A stretch of DNA of 64,000 bases from an uncultured Lentisphaerota bacterium (GTDB lineage Bacteria; Verrucomicrobiota; Kiritimatiellia; CAIQIC01), in NCBI GenBank assembly GCA_903896925.1, contig CAITZM010000117.1:62001-126000 (forward strand). Direction: 5' to 3'. Under the pieces are notes generated by a model. It was not told where the DNA came from and did no database searches. It saw only the letters and a list, made by a program, of their open reading frames with translations. Positions 53,970-62,680 of the stretch are shown piece after piece (position 1 is the stretch's first letter; every line of letters starts with the position of its first letter). Position numbers and translations under genes: made by a program.

Positions 53970-56591
53970 ATGAAGAAGGCGATGCTGGTTCTGACGATGG
54001 CCTGGGCGGTGGTGGCGCAGGCGGGCGATTTGACGTTGTGGTACACGCAGCCGGCGAAGAAGGGCATGAACGAGGGGCTGCCGCTCGGCAACGGAAAATT
54101 TGGAGGCATGATCCTGGGCGGCGTCGCGCGCGAGGTGGTGCAGCTCAACGAAATCTCGCTCTGGACCGGCGCCGAAATTTCCACGGACGATTACAACAAG
54201 ATGGGCTCCTATCAGAAGCTCGGCGACCTCGTCATTGATTTCACCGGTGATGCCCCTCCCGCTGGCCAGGCGACCACGTTGTGCGCGAGCGGACAGCAGG
54301 CGTTCTATGAGCACGAGGAAGTCATCGCGGCAAGCGACGGCAAGGCGGAGACAAAGTGGTGCGTGGAGCACCATAACGCGCCGGTGCTCTGGGAGGTGCG
54401 TTTGTCGGAGTCGCGTGTGGTGACGCAGTACAAGCTGACCTCGGCGAACGATACCCCGAAGCGTGATCCTTCTTCGTGGGAACTCGCGGGCTCCAACGAC
54501 GGCCAGCAGTGGACCACGCTCGACAAGCGCGAGAAGGAACCGCCCTTTGCCAAACGCGGCGAGACGAAGACCTTTGCTGCGAATAAGTCCAATGCGTCCT
54601 ATAAGGCCTATCGCCTGAACTTCCAGCCGAACGCCGGGCAAAAACATTTCCAGATTGCGGAAATCGCGCTCGTCGGAGTTTCGGCGAACGCGACGGCGGC
54701 GGCGCCCGCGGCGGCGGATTATCGCCGCGCGCTCGATCTGGCCACGGCGACGCACACGGTGACCTACGAAAACAATGGCGTGCATTTCAAACGCGAGTCG
54801 TTCGCCTCGCATCCGGCGGGCGTGATGGTGATGAAGCTTTCGGCCGACAAAGCCGGCGCGCTCAACGGCGCGCTCACGCTGCCCGGCGCGCACAAGGAGA
54901 CGACGGTCGGCGAGAAAAATACGCTGACGTTTTCCGGTGAGCTCGACAACGGTTTGAAGTACACCACGCAACTCGTCGCGCTCAACGAGGGCGGCAGCAT
55001 GGCGGCGAAGGCGGACAAGCTGGAGTTCAACGGGTGTAACTCCGTCACCCTGCTGCTCGCGGCGGGCACGGACTATGTCGCGGACTACTCGCGGAAATAT
55101 CGCGGTGATGATCCCGCCAAGCCCGTCGCACGCCTGCTGAAGTCCGCGCAGAAAAAACCGTTCGAGGCCTTGAAGGCTGAGCACATCGCTGATTATCAGC
55201 AACTCTTCAACCGCGTTGCGCTCGACGTGGGCGCCACGCCGGCGGACCGGCTCGCGCTGCCGATCAACGAACGCAAGGTCCTGCATGCGGAGAAAGGCGG
55301 CGATCCCGACCTGGAGGAAATCCTGTTCCAGTACGGGCGCTACCTGCTGATTTCCTGTTCGCGCCCCGGTGGCTTGCCGGCGAACCTGCAAGGTCTCTGG
55401 AACGACAGCAACAAGCCGCCCTGGCACAGCGACTATCACGCGAACATCAACATCCAGATGAACTACTGGCCGGCCGAGCCGGCAAACCTTTCGGAATGCC
55501 ACACGACGTTGTTCGATCTGATCACAAGCCAGTTGCCGGCGTGGCGCAAGGCGACGGCCGAGGAGAAGCGTTTCCAGACCGCCGACGGCCAGCCGCACGG
55601 CTGGGCGGTGCGCACCTCCCACGGCATCCACGGCGACCAGGGCTGGCAATGGGACGTGAGCGCAAACGCGTGGTACTGCCAGCATTTCTGGTGGCACTAC
55701 GTGTGGACGGGTGACAAGGAGTGGCTGCAGCGCGTGGCCTATCCGGTGCTGAAGGAGACCTGCGAGTTCTGGGCCGCACGGCTCAAGGCGCTGCCCGATG
55801 GCCGGCTGGTCGTGCCCAACGGCTGGTCGCCGGAACACGGCCCGCACGAGGATGGCGTCAGCTACAGCCAGCAGATCGTCTGGGACCTGTTCAACAACTA
55901 CGCCGCCGCCAGCGCGGTGTTGGGCGTGGATGCCGGCTACCGCGAGCAGATCGTGGCGATGCGCGACAAGCTCGTCGGCCCGAAGGTCGGCAGCTGGGGC
56001 CAGTTGCTGGAGTGGATGGAGGAGAAGAAGGACAAGCTGTTGGATACGCCCAACGACCATCACCGGCACACGTCGCATCTGTTCGCTGTGTATCCGGGCC
56101 AGCAGATCAGCGTGAGCAAGACGCCGGAGTTCGCGGCGGCGGCCAAGAAGAGCCTCGATGCGCGCGGCACCGATGCGAAGAGCGACGTGCGCGAGTGGTC
56201 GTTCGCGTGGCGCTCGGCGCTCTACGCCCGCCTGCATGATGGCGAGATGGCGCACCAGATGGTGCAGATGCTCCTGGCCGACCGCAACACGTGCCTGAAT
56301 CTTTACGGCTTGCATCCGCCGATGCAGATGGACGGCAACTTCGGCATCACCGCCGGCATCTGCGAGATGCTGATGCAGTCGCACGAGGACGAGATTGTCC
56401 TGCTGCCGGCGATGCCCGCCGCGTGGTCCACCGGCTCGGTCACAGGCTTGCGCGCCCGCGGCGGCCTCACCGTGGATATCGAGTGGAAGGACGGCAAGGT
56501 CACCGGCTACCGCATCGCTTCCGCCGAACCGCGCGCGGTGAAAGTCCGCGTCAACGGTGAGACAAGAACGGTGAAGGCGGATAAGCTCTGA
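53970..56591 (+). CDS. GH95 alpha-L-fucosidase-like glycosidase with inserted discoidin-like domain
   Basis: 873 residues. Start 53970 (AAAGGAG upstream) gives signal peptide MKKAMLVLTMAWAVVAQA. The GH95 N-terminal domain opens LTLWYTQPAKKGMNEGLPLGNGKFGGM. It is interrupted at about residues 100-232 by an F5/8-type C (CBM32-like) domain (ASDGKAETKWC...WEVRLSESRVVTQYKL...SWELAGSNDGQQW...IAEIALVG). GH95 then resumes with GLPANLQGLWNDSNKPPW, the Asn-bearing DYHANINIQMNYWPA (about 490-500) and HRHTSHL (about 697). The enzyme should remove alpha-L-fucose or galactose from glycans. A typical GH95 is 750-800 residues; the excess is the insert. Confidence 0.92.
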   Translation: MKKAMLVLTMAWAVVAQAGDLTLWYTQPAKKGMNEGLPLGNGKFGGMILGGVAREVVQLNEISLWTGAEISTDDYNKMGSYQKLGDLVIDFTGDAPPAGQATTLCASGQQAFYEHEEVIAASDGKAETKWCVEHHNAPVLWEVRLSESRVVTQYKLTSANDTPKRDPSSWELAGSNDGQQWTTLDKREKEPPFAKRGETKTFAANKSNASYKAYRLNFQPNAGQKHFQIAEIALVGVSANATAAAPAAADYRRALDLATATHTVTYENNGVHFKRESFASHPAGVMVMKLSADKAGALNGALTLPGAHKETTVGEKNTLTFSGELDNGLKYTTQLVALNEGGSMAAKADKLEFNGCNSVTLLLAAGTDYVADYSRKYRGDDPAKPVARLLKSAQKKPFEALKAEHIADYQQLFNRVALDVGATPADRLALPINERKVLHAEKGGDPDLEEILFQYGRYLLISCSRPGGLPANLQGLWNDSNKPPWHSDYHANINIQMNYWPAEPANLSECHTTLFDLITSQLPAWRKATAEEKRFQTADGQPHGWAVRTSHGIHGDQGWQWDVSANAWYCQHFWWHYVWTGDKEWLQRVAYPVLKETCEFWAARLKALPDGRLVVPNGWSPEHGPHEDGVSYSQQIVWDLFNNYAAASAVLGVDAGYREQIVAMRDKLVGPKVGSWGQLLEWMEEKKDKLLDTPNDHHRHTSHLFAVYPGQQISVSKTPEFAAAAKKSLDARGTDAKSDVREWSFAWRSALYARLHDGEMAHQMVQMLLADRNTCLNLYGLHPPMQMDGNFGITAGICEMLMQSHEDEIVLLPAMPAAWSTGSVTGLRARGGLTVDIEWKDGKVTGYRIASAEPRAVKVRVNGETRTVKADKL

Positions 56592-56999
56592 CACCAGATG
56601 AAGCATTGTTTCCCAAGGCGTAAGGCATCGCAGGTGTTTCCGTGAAGGAAAACGGGCGATCATGAACTGCGCAGCGCATTCCCTCGAGAGTCGTATGCGG
56701 TCCAACTGCTGCTGGCCATGCCCGGTCAGCATCGCCCCACCATGCCGGTCGGTCGCCAGTTCTAGCTGGGAGCGGCGGCGGCTCGCCGCTGCAGGAGAAA
56801 CGTCGTGCGGGGGCCTTGCCCGCCAGTCCGCGCCTATGGCAGGATGGCTTTCCTGTGCGGTGCGGCGAGGACGCCGCCCCTCCCAGCTAGGCGGGCAGGA
56901 ACCTTCAATTCCCGTTTTCAGGAGTCGTGGACAGCCGGTGGTGCCGCTCTTCCCATTCGTGGAAGCGGTGTGCCGAAAAATTGCCCGGGGGGTGCCTTC
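56592..56999. other. Intergenic region with inverted-repeat element
   Basis: 408 bases without a supported gene. It contains the 129-bp element at 56762-56890 and a TTCCCATTCGTGGAA-type palindrome at 56945-56968, close to the next start. Confidence 0.5.
56762..56890. repeat. MITE-like element with 18-bp imperfect inverted ends
   Basis: The left end CTAGCTGGGAGCGGCGGC (56762-56779) and the reverse complement of the right end (56873-56890) match at 17 of 18 bases. The 93-base interior is GC-rich with further GGCGGC/GCCGCC pairing and no open frame of note. No clear target-site duplication was seen. Confidence 0.6.
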
Positions 57000-58217
57000 A
57001 TGAGTACAGCGGATACCAAGCCTGCGGTGCAGCGGTTGCTCTCGGTAGATGCGTTGCGCGGGTTCGATATGTTCTGGATCATCGGCGCGGACGCGCTGGT
57101 GCAGGCGCTGAACCGCATGGGCCCGACGCCCGTCACCCAGTTTCTGGCGACGCAAATGGAACACGCCGACTGGGAAGGCTTCCGCTTCTACGACCTGATT
57201 TTCCCGCTGTTCCTGTTCATCGTCGGCGTGTCCATCGTGCTCTCGATGGATCGCATGCTGGCCACGGCCGGGCGCAAGGGCGCGCTCATCCGCATTGCGA
57301 AGCGCAGCGTGTTGCTCTTTGTGCTGGGCCTGTTCTTTTATGGCGGCGTGACGCGGGCGTGGCCGGACGTGCAACTCGCGGGCGTTCTCCCGCGCATCGC
57401 GCTCTGTTATTTTTTCGCGGCGACGCTCTATGTGCTGCTGTCGCGCAAAGCGCTGGTCGGCGTGGCGGCGCTCTGCCTCGTCGGCTACTGGGCCCTGATG
57501 ATGTTCGTGCCGTTCCCCGACGTGCGTTTGGAACACGGCAAAATTGGCAAAAACGAAACGCAGGCGAAGGCGAAAACGCCGGAGGTTTTGCTCGCCAATA
57601 TTTCCACAACCGTCCGCGGCACGTTCGAGGAAGGGCACAACCTGACGCACTACGTGGACTTCCGCTGGCTGCCGGGCAAGAAGCGGAACCTGTATTACAC
57701 GAACGAAGGTTTGTTGAGCACGCTTCCCGCGGTGGCCACGACGCTGCTCGGCGTGATGGCCGGCTGGCTGCTGACGAGCGCACGCTGGGGCGGGAAGCAA
57801 AAAGTGGTGTGGCTGCTGGCGGCGGGTGGGGTGGGGGTTGCGCTGGGCCTGCTCTGGGGCTTGGAATTCCCGATCATCAAGCGGCTCTGGACTTCTTCCT
57901 ATGTGCTCGTGGCTGGCGGCTACAGCGCCATCCTACTCGGGGTGTTCTACCTGGTGGTGGACGTGTGGCAGGTGCGCGCGTGGTGCCTGCCGTTCGTGTG
58001 GATGGGCACGAACGCCATCACGATCTACCTCGTGGACAACCTGCTCGGCGGCTTCAATGGGATCGCCGCGCGTCTGGTCGGCGGCAACGTGCAGCAGTTT
58101 GCGGACGCGCACATCACGAAGGGCTGCGGCGACCTGCTCATCGCGCTCATGGGACTCCTGATCGCGTTCTGGTTTGTCCGGTTCCTCTACAAAAACAAAA
58201 TCTTCCTGCGCGTCTGA
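57000..58217 (+). CDS. HGSNAT/DUF5009-type transmembrane acyltransferase
   Basis: 405 residues with about ten membrane segments. The start RLLSVDALRGFDMFWIIG is the family signature (conserved D-x-x-R-G-x-(D/T)-x). It is followed by DLIFPLFLFIVGVSIVLSM, LPRIALCYFFA and TSSYVLVAGGYSAILLGVFYLVVD. Eukaryotic heparan-alpha-glucosaminide N-acetyltransferase has this architecture and transfers acetyl across a membrane to terminal glucosamine. The bacterial members lie in glycan-use loci and their acceptor is unproven. The upstream frame is open to 56805, but the conserved region begins here. Confidence 0.88.
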   Translation: MSTADTKPAVQRLLSVDALRGFDMFWIIGADALVQALNRMGPTPVTQFLATQMEHADWEGFRFYDLIFPLFLFIVGVSIVLSMDRMLATAGRKGALIRIAKRSVLLFVLGLFFYGGVTRAWPDVQLAGVLPRIALCYFFAATLYVLLSRKALVGVAALCLVGYWALMMFVPFPDVRLEHGKIGKNETQAKAKTPEVLLANISTTVRGTFEEGHNLTHYVDFRWLPGKKRNLYYTNEGLLSTLPAVATTLLGVMAGWLLTSARWGGKQKVVWLLAAGGVGVALGLLWGLEFPIIKRLWTSSYVLVAGGYSAILLGVFYLVVDVWQVRAWCLPFVWMGTNAITIYLVDNLLGGFNGIAARLVGGNVQQFADAHITKGCGDLLIALMGLLIAFWFVRFLYKNKIFLRV

Positions 58218-58273
58218 TTTTTTGGCCTGACACCACGTCATGAAATCCGACCCGACGCAAAAGCTGCCGGCGC

Positions 58274-58326
58274 TTTTCCAAACCCTTGGTAACAAGGCAG
58301 GTGTTACGTTCCAATCCTTGGGAAAA
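58274..58326. repeat. TTCCAA-type palindrome pair upstream of the sulfatase
   Basis: TTTTCCAAACCCTTGGTAA (58274-58292) and TTCCAATCCTTGGGAAAA (58309-58326). The second ends 9 bases before the chosen start codon. Confidence 0.7.
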
Positions 58327-58335
58327 GGGGTGGCC

Positions 58336-59832
58336 ATGAAACGAGTTTCACCCCCTTCCCGGCGTGACTTTCTGCGTATGGCTGCCGCCACGGCGACAGT
58401 TTTGGCGCTGCCTTCCATCGGCCGGGGAGCGGAAACGCCGAAAACGCCGAGTCTGAATCCCTCGGCCAAACCCAACATCCTCTTCATCCTGGCAGACAAC
58501 TGGCGCTGGCCGACGGCGGGCGCGCTCGGCGATCCGATGGCGCGCACGCCGGCCTTCGATCGCCTCGCGCGCGAAGGCGTGGTGTTCACGCATGTTTTCA
58601 ATCCCGTCCCGTCGTGTTCGCCCACGCGCTCTTGTTTGCTCACCGGCCGGATTGCGCATGAGCTCGGCGAGCGCGCGAACTTGTGGAGCGGCTTCCCGAA
58701 GGACACGCCGGTCGTCACGCAGTTGCTCCGCGACGCAGGCTATGCCATCGGCTGCTGCGGCAAACCGTGGGCGCCGGGCAAACCGGAACTCTCCGGCTGG
58801 ACGGAAAATCCCGTGGGACCGAAATTCACCGGCTTCGGCGCTTTCCATGCGCAGCGCAAAGCCACGCAACCTTTCTTCTTCTGGCTCGGCAACACCAGCA
58901 CGGCGACCCGTGGCCGCAGGCTGGATTTTGCGGCAGAAGCCACCCGGGCCGGGCTCGATCCTGCGGCGCTCGTGGTGCCGCCGGGGTTGCCCGACTGTCC
59001 CGAGGTCCGTCAGGATTTGCTGAACTATTATGGCGGCGTGTTGAAGCTCGATGAGGAAGCCGCGCAGGCCATCGCGCTGCTCGAAAAAGCCGGCGAGCTC
59101 GACAACACCGTGGTCATCTACACCAGCGACAACGGCTGGCAGCTGCCGCGCGGGCTGGCCAACTGCTACGACATGGGCTCGCGCGTGCCGCTCGTGATCC
59201 GTTGGGGACAGCGCCTCGCCGCCGGCCGCAAGGTGGATGACTTCGTCAACGTCGCCGATCTCGGTCCGACCTTCCTGGAACTCGCCGGTCTCACGCCGCC
59301 TCCGCTGATGACCATGCGCAGCATCAAAAAACTTCTGCTCGGCGAGCCGGACACCGTGCAGCGCGACGCGGTCTTCATCGAGCGCGAACGCCATGCGAAC
59401 GTGCGCCACGACAACTTGGGTTATCCAGTTCGCGGCGTCCGAACGCGCGACTTTCTTTATCTGCGCAACCTGCGCCCCGACCGCTGGCCGGCCGGCGACC
59501 CCGATGTGTTCTTCATTCACGGACGGCCGTCCGGCGACGTGGACACCTCGCGGTCGAAGGACTTCCTGCTCGCCCACCAAAACGATCCCGCGTATGCCAA
59601 ATACATCGCGCTCGTCTTCGGTAAACGTCCCGCCGAAGAACTCTACGATGTGCGCAGCGACCCGTACCAGCTCGCCAACGTCGCCGACAAACCGGAATAC
59701 GCCGACGCGCTCAAACAACACCGCGCCCGCGTGGACGGGTGGATGCAGCAAACTCACGACCCGCGGGTTGATCCCGCCTACGAGGGCTTCGACGCCTTCC
59801 CGTATTACGGCAAACCAACCCCGCACGAGTAG
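58336..59832 (+). CDS. Tat-exported sulfatase, possibly sulfamidase-like
   Basis: 498 residues. Start 58336 gives a Tat signal (PPSRRDFLRMAAATATVLALP). The type I sulfatase core has PNILFILADN, the formylglycine motif CSPTR with Cys at residue 94, an ANLWSGFPKDTPVVTQLLRDAGY segment, a GKPWAPG turn, and the C-terminal metal motif YTSDNGWQ. The second metal-loop acid is Asn rather than Asp (ADN). The ANLW...GK-W-PG pattern resembles sulfamidase/heparan-N-sulfatase-like groups more than arylsulfatases (recollection). An in-frame start at 58240 would translate the palindromes and displace the Tat motif, so it is rejected. It is likely periplasmic. Confidence 0.9.
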   Translation: MKRVSPPSRRDFLRMAAATATVLALPSIGRGAETPKTPSLNPSAKPNILFILADNWRWPTAGALGDPMARTPAFDRLAREGVVFTHVFNPVPSCSPTRSCLLTGRIAHELGERANLWSGFPKDTPVVTQLLRDAGYAIGCCGKPWAPGKPELSGWTENPVGPKFTGFGAFHAQRKATQPFFFWLGNTSTATRGRRLDFAAEATRAGLDPAALVVPPGLPDCPEVRQDLLNYYGGVLKLDEEAAQAIALLEKAGELDNTVVIYTSDNGWQLPRGLANCYDMGSRVPLVIRWGQRLAAGRKVDDFVNVADLGPTFLELAGLTPPPLMTMRSIKKLLLGEPDTVQRDAVFIERERHANVRHDNLGYPVRGVRTRDFLYLRNLRPDRWPAGDPDVFFIHGRPSGDVDTSRSKDFLLAHQNDPAYAKYIALVFGKRPAEELYDVRSDPYQLANVADKPEYADALKQHRARVDGWMQQTHDPRVDPAYEGFDAFPYYGKPTPHE

Positions 59833-59872
59833 GGCGCCAGCGATGCAACGGATCTCAATCATCGAAGATAAA

Positions 59873-62554
59873 ATGAAACGCATATCACGCTGCTCTATCG
59901 TAGCCTTGCAGCTGGCCCTGCTGACTGCAACGGGTGGAGAAAAACGGGCGCCGGTTGAGCATCCTGAAGAGAAACATATGCCGCAGGCTGTTGACACCCG
60001 GGGAATCGAGGGAACTGATTGGGCCCAGCAACAGGTTGGCAGGCAGCTGGCGCAGACCGGCCAGTTGATGAATCCGGCCGGCGAGTTGTTGAACGTGCAC
60101 GGACGGGTCATGGCTCTCGAGTTGGTCCGCGGCGGGAAGTTTCTGGTGGTCAAGACCGACCAAGGTCCTGCGGTCATCAACGCCACGACGTTCAAACTGG
60201 TGAAGCAATATGCGGTTACCGACTTGCTGGCGGTGGAGGCGGTGCCGGATAAGAAGCCCAAAGCAACAGCTGCCGTGGGGTGGGGCGCCTACGGTGGCTC
60301 CATGTATGGCTTGGCGGTCGGCGAGGACGATGCGACGGTTTATTTCACGAGCAAGGCCAGACATCTTTTGGTAGGCAAGGTTGGCGAGCAAGGGGACTTG
60401 ACCTTCGCGTCCGCCATCAACGTCGGCATCGAAAACCAAAATAGCAATCCGCTGGGCGTTGGCCTGGTGCCGGGTGGCCAATTGGCGCTGGTGGCGCTGG
60501 CCCTGGCCAACCGGGTGGCTGTGGTTGACCTGGTCGCCGGCAAGGCGTTGGCGACGATTCCAGTCGGCGTCTGCCCCTATGGTGTGGCGATCAGTCGCGA
60601 TGGCACGACGGCGTTTGTCAGCAATCTCGGCGGCAGCCTGCCGACCAAAGGGGACAAGACCGAGCGGACCACAGGGTTGAACAAAATCGGCACCGAGATG
60701 GCGGTGGACGATCGTGCGGTGGCGCTACGTGGGACGGTGTCGGTGATTGATCTGGCCAGACGCGAAGTCGTGGGTGAGATTCAAACCCGGATTCATCCCG
60801 AGGCGCTGCGGCTCGCTCCGGATGGCCGGCGGCTGTATGTCGTGGATGCGAGCGGTGACGGCGTTTCTGTAATTGACGTCGCGAGCCGCAAGGTGGTGGA
60901 GGTTCTGGACACCAAACCCCGCGCCGACCTTCCCTATGGCAGTCTGACCACAGGATTGGCGGTCAGCGCCGACGGGAAAACGCTTTTCGCCGCCAATGCC
61001 GGCAACAACGCCATTGCGCTGCTCCATCTCGAGCGTCCCACCGAGCCGCCGTTCGCTTTCATCCCCGCCGGAGGTTTCCCCGGTTCCGTCTGCGTGCGCG
61101 GCGACACGCTCTACTGCGGCAACGTGACCGCCTACGCGGGCGACGTGCAGAAGGTAAGCGTCCCGCGCGATCCGGCGGCCCTGAAAAAAATGACCGATAC
61201 CGCGTGCCGAAGTTTTCATCTGGCCGAAATCCTGCGCGCACAAACCCGCGCCAGCTCCGGCGTGCCACCGCAGCCGGTGCCGGCCAACCCGGGCGAACCC
61301 TCGCCCCTCAAGCACGTCGTCTACATCATCAAGGAGAACAAGAAATTCGACCAGGTCCTCGGCGATATCGGGCGCGGCAACTGCGAGCCCAAATTCTGCG
61401 AGTTTCCCCGCGCGACCACACCCAACACCCATGCGCTCGCGGATGAATTCGTCCTGCTCGACAATTACTACTGCTGCGGCGTGCTATCCTGCGACGGCCA
61501 CCAGTGGGCGGACCAGGGCCTGACCTCGCCCTATCGCGAGAAAGACTGGGCCAATGCGCATTGCATCTACGGTTTCGGCCAGGATCCGCTGTGCTTCGCC
61601 GGCTGCGGTTTCATCTGGGATCACGCCTTGCGGCATGGGCTCTCGTTCCGGAATTTTGGTGAGCTCGGCGACGGCGTCATCGCCAAGGGCAGTCATTGGG
61701 CCGATCACTACAACGCATGGAAAGCCGGTCGCGCCGCCTTCACCTGCGAATATCGCTTCGAGGCCATCCGCCGCTACAGCGACCTCCGTTATCCGGGCTG
61801 GGAGATGCACATCCCCGACCAGGCGCGCGCCGACGTTTTCCTCACAGCGCTCAAGGAATTCGAGCAGGGCGGGAAGATGCCGGAGCTGGTCATCATCTAC
61901 CTGCCCAACGACCACACCCAGCACGGCTCGCCGAAGAATCCGACGCCGCGCGCCTATGTGGCCGACAACGACCTCGCCCTCGGACGCGTCGTCGAGGGCC
62001 TTTCAAAGAGTCCGTTCTGGAAAGACATGGCGATTTTCATCAACGAAGACGACCCGCAAACCGGCGCCGATCACGTTGATGGCCACCGCTCCTTCTGTCT
62101 CGTCGCCAGTCCCTACGCCAAGCGCGGTGGCATGGTGTGCAGCAAGTTTTACAATCAGGCTTCGGTCCTGCACACCATCTGTCGCATCCTCGGCCTGCCC
62201 CCTATGAATCAGAGCGTGGCGCTGGCGCCGGTCATGGACGGTTGTTTTCAGGCGCAGCCCGACGGCACACCCTACCGCTGTCGTCCAGCCACTCTTCCGC
62301 TCGACGAAATGAATCCCGAGCCAAGAAAAGCTCCCTCGAAAACGCAGGCCCGGCTGGCCCCGAAGACCGAACAGCTCGACTTCTCCGCACCGGACCGACT
62401 GGACGCCCAAGCCCTGCTGTTCAGCCGCTGGGTCTGGTCTACGGTCCGCGGTGATGAACCCTTTCCGGTCGCCTACACCGGCGCGCACGGCAAAGGTCTC
62501 AAGGCGCTAGGACTCCGGCTGGATCCCAACGTCCGGGAGGAGGACCATGATTGA
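59873..62554 (+). CDS. YVTN beta-propeller fused to a phosphoesterase/alkaline-phosphatase-like domain
   Basis: 893 residues. Signal-like start MKRISRCSIVALQLALLTATGG (an ATG 30 bases upstream is also possible). The N-terminal half is a YVTN-type beta-propeller (ANRVAVVDLVAGKALATIPVG, CPYGVAISRDGTTAFVSNLG, GDGVSVIDVASRKVVEVL, LAVSADGKTLFAANAGNN). The C-terminal half (from KHVVYIIKENKKFDQVLGDI, about residue 483) is an alkaline-phosphatase-superfamily phosphoesterase. It has YLPNDHTQH, FINEDDPQTGADHVDGHRS and a catalytic-region segment TTPNTHALADEFVLLDNYY. It begins 40 bases after the sulfatase stop, so the two form an operon. The substrate is unknown. Confidence 0.9.
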   Translation: MKRISRCSIVALQLALLTATGGEKRAPVEHPEEKHMPQAVDTRGIEGTDWAQQQVGRQLAQTGQLMNPAGELLNVHGRVMALELVRGGKFLVVKTDQGPAVINATTFKLVKQYAVTDLLAVEAVPDKKPKATAAVGWGAYGGSMYGLAVGEDDATVYFTSKARHLLVGKVGEQGDLTFASAINVGIENQNSNPLGVGLVPGGQLALVALALANRVAVVDLVAGKALATIPVGVCPYGVAISRDGTTAFVSNLGGSLPTKGDKTERTTGLNKIGTEMAVDDRAVALRGTVSVIDLARREVVGEIQTRIHPEALRLAPDGRRLYVVDASGDGVSVIDVASRKVVEVLDTKPRADLPYGSLTTGLAVSADGKTLFAANAGNNAIALLHLERPTEPPFAFIPAGGFPGSVCVRGDTLYCGNVTAYAGDVQKVSVPRDPAALKKMTDTACRSFHLAEILRAQTRASSGVPPQPVPANPGEPSPLKHVVYIIKENKKFDQVLGDIGRGNCEPKFCEFPRATTPNTHALADEFVLLDNYYCCGVLSCDGHQWADQGLTSPYREKDWANAHCIYGFGQDPLCFAGCGFIWDHALRHGLSFRNFGELGDGVIAKGSHWADHYNAWKAGRAAFTCEYRFEAIRRYSDLRYPGWEMHIPDQARADVFLTALKEFEQGGKMPELVIIYLPNDHTQHGSPKNPTPRAYVADNDLALGRVVEGLSKSPFWKDMAIFINEDDPQTGADHVDGHRSFCLVASPYAKRGGMVCSKFYNQASVLHTICRILGLPPMNQSVALAPVMDGCFQAQPDGTPYRCRPATLPLDEMNPEPRKAPSKTQARLAPKTEQLDFSAPDRLDAQALLFSRWVWSTVRGDEPFPVAYTGAHGKGLKALGLRLDPNVREEDHD

Positions 62555-62585
62555 ATCCGGACCGTCGTTGACCGCTCGCTCCGCT

Positions 62586-62660
62586 CAAGCCTTGGAAAAC
62601 TCGCGTCGGTTCTTTCCAAGCCTTGGAAAACAAGGTGCGCCGATTCCCAAGGCATGGAAC
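62586..62660. repeat. TTCCAA-type palindrome cluster upstream of GH42-like gene
   Basis: Three copies: CAAGCCTTGGAAAA (ending 62599), the perfect TTTCCAAGCCTTGGAAAA (62613-62630), and TTCCCAAGGCATGGAAC (62644-62660). The cluster ends 20 bases before the start codon and fills most of the 126-base gap. Confidence 0.75.
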
Positions 62661-62680
62661 TACGCGTGAAGGGCACAACC

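Noticed and set aside
53940..57800. A 1286-codon minus-strand open frame over the GH95 and acyltransferase genes
   Set aside because: It is an antisense shadow of two well-supported genes. It is Arg/His-rich with no domain and also crosses the intergenic element.
58240..58335. A longer N-terminus for the sulfatase starting at 58240
   Set aside because: It would translate the TTCCAA palindromes and bury the twin-arginine signal that starts at 58336.
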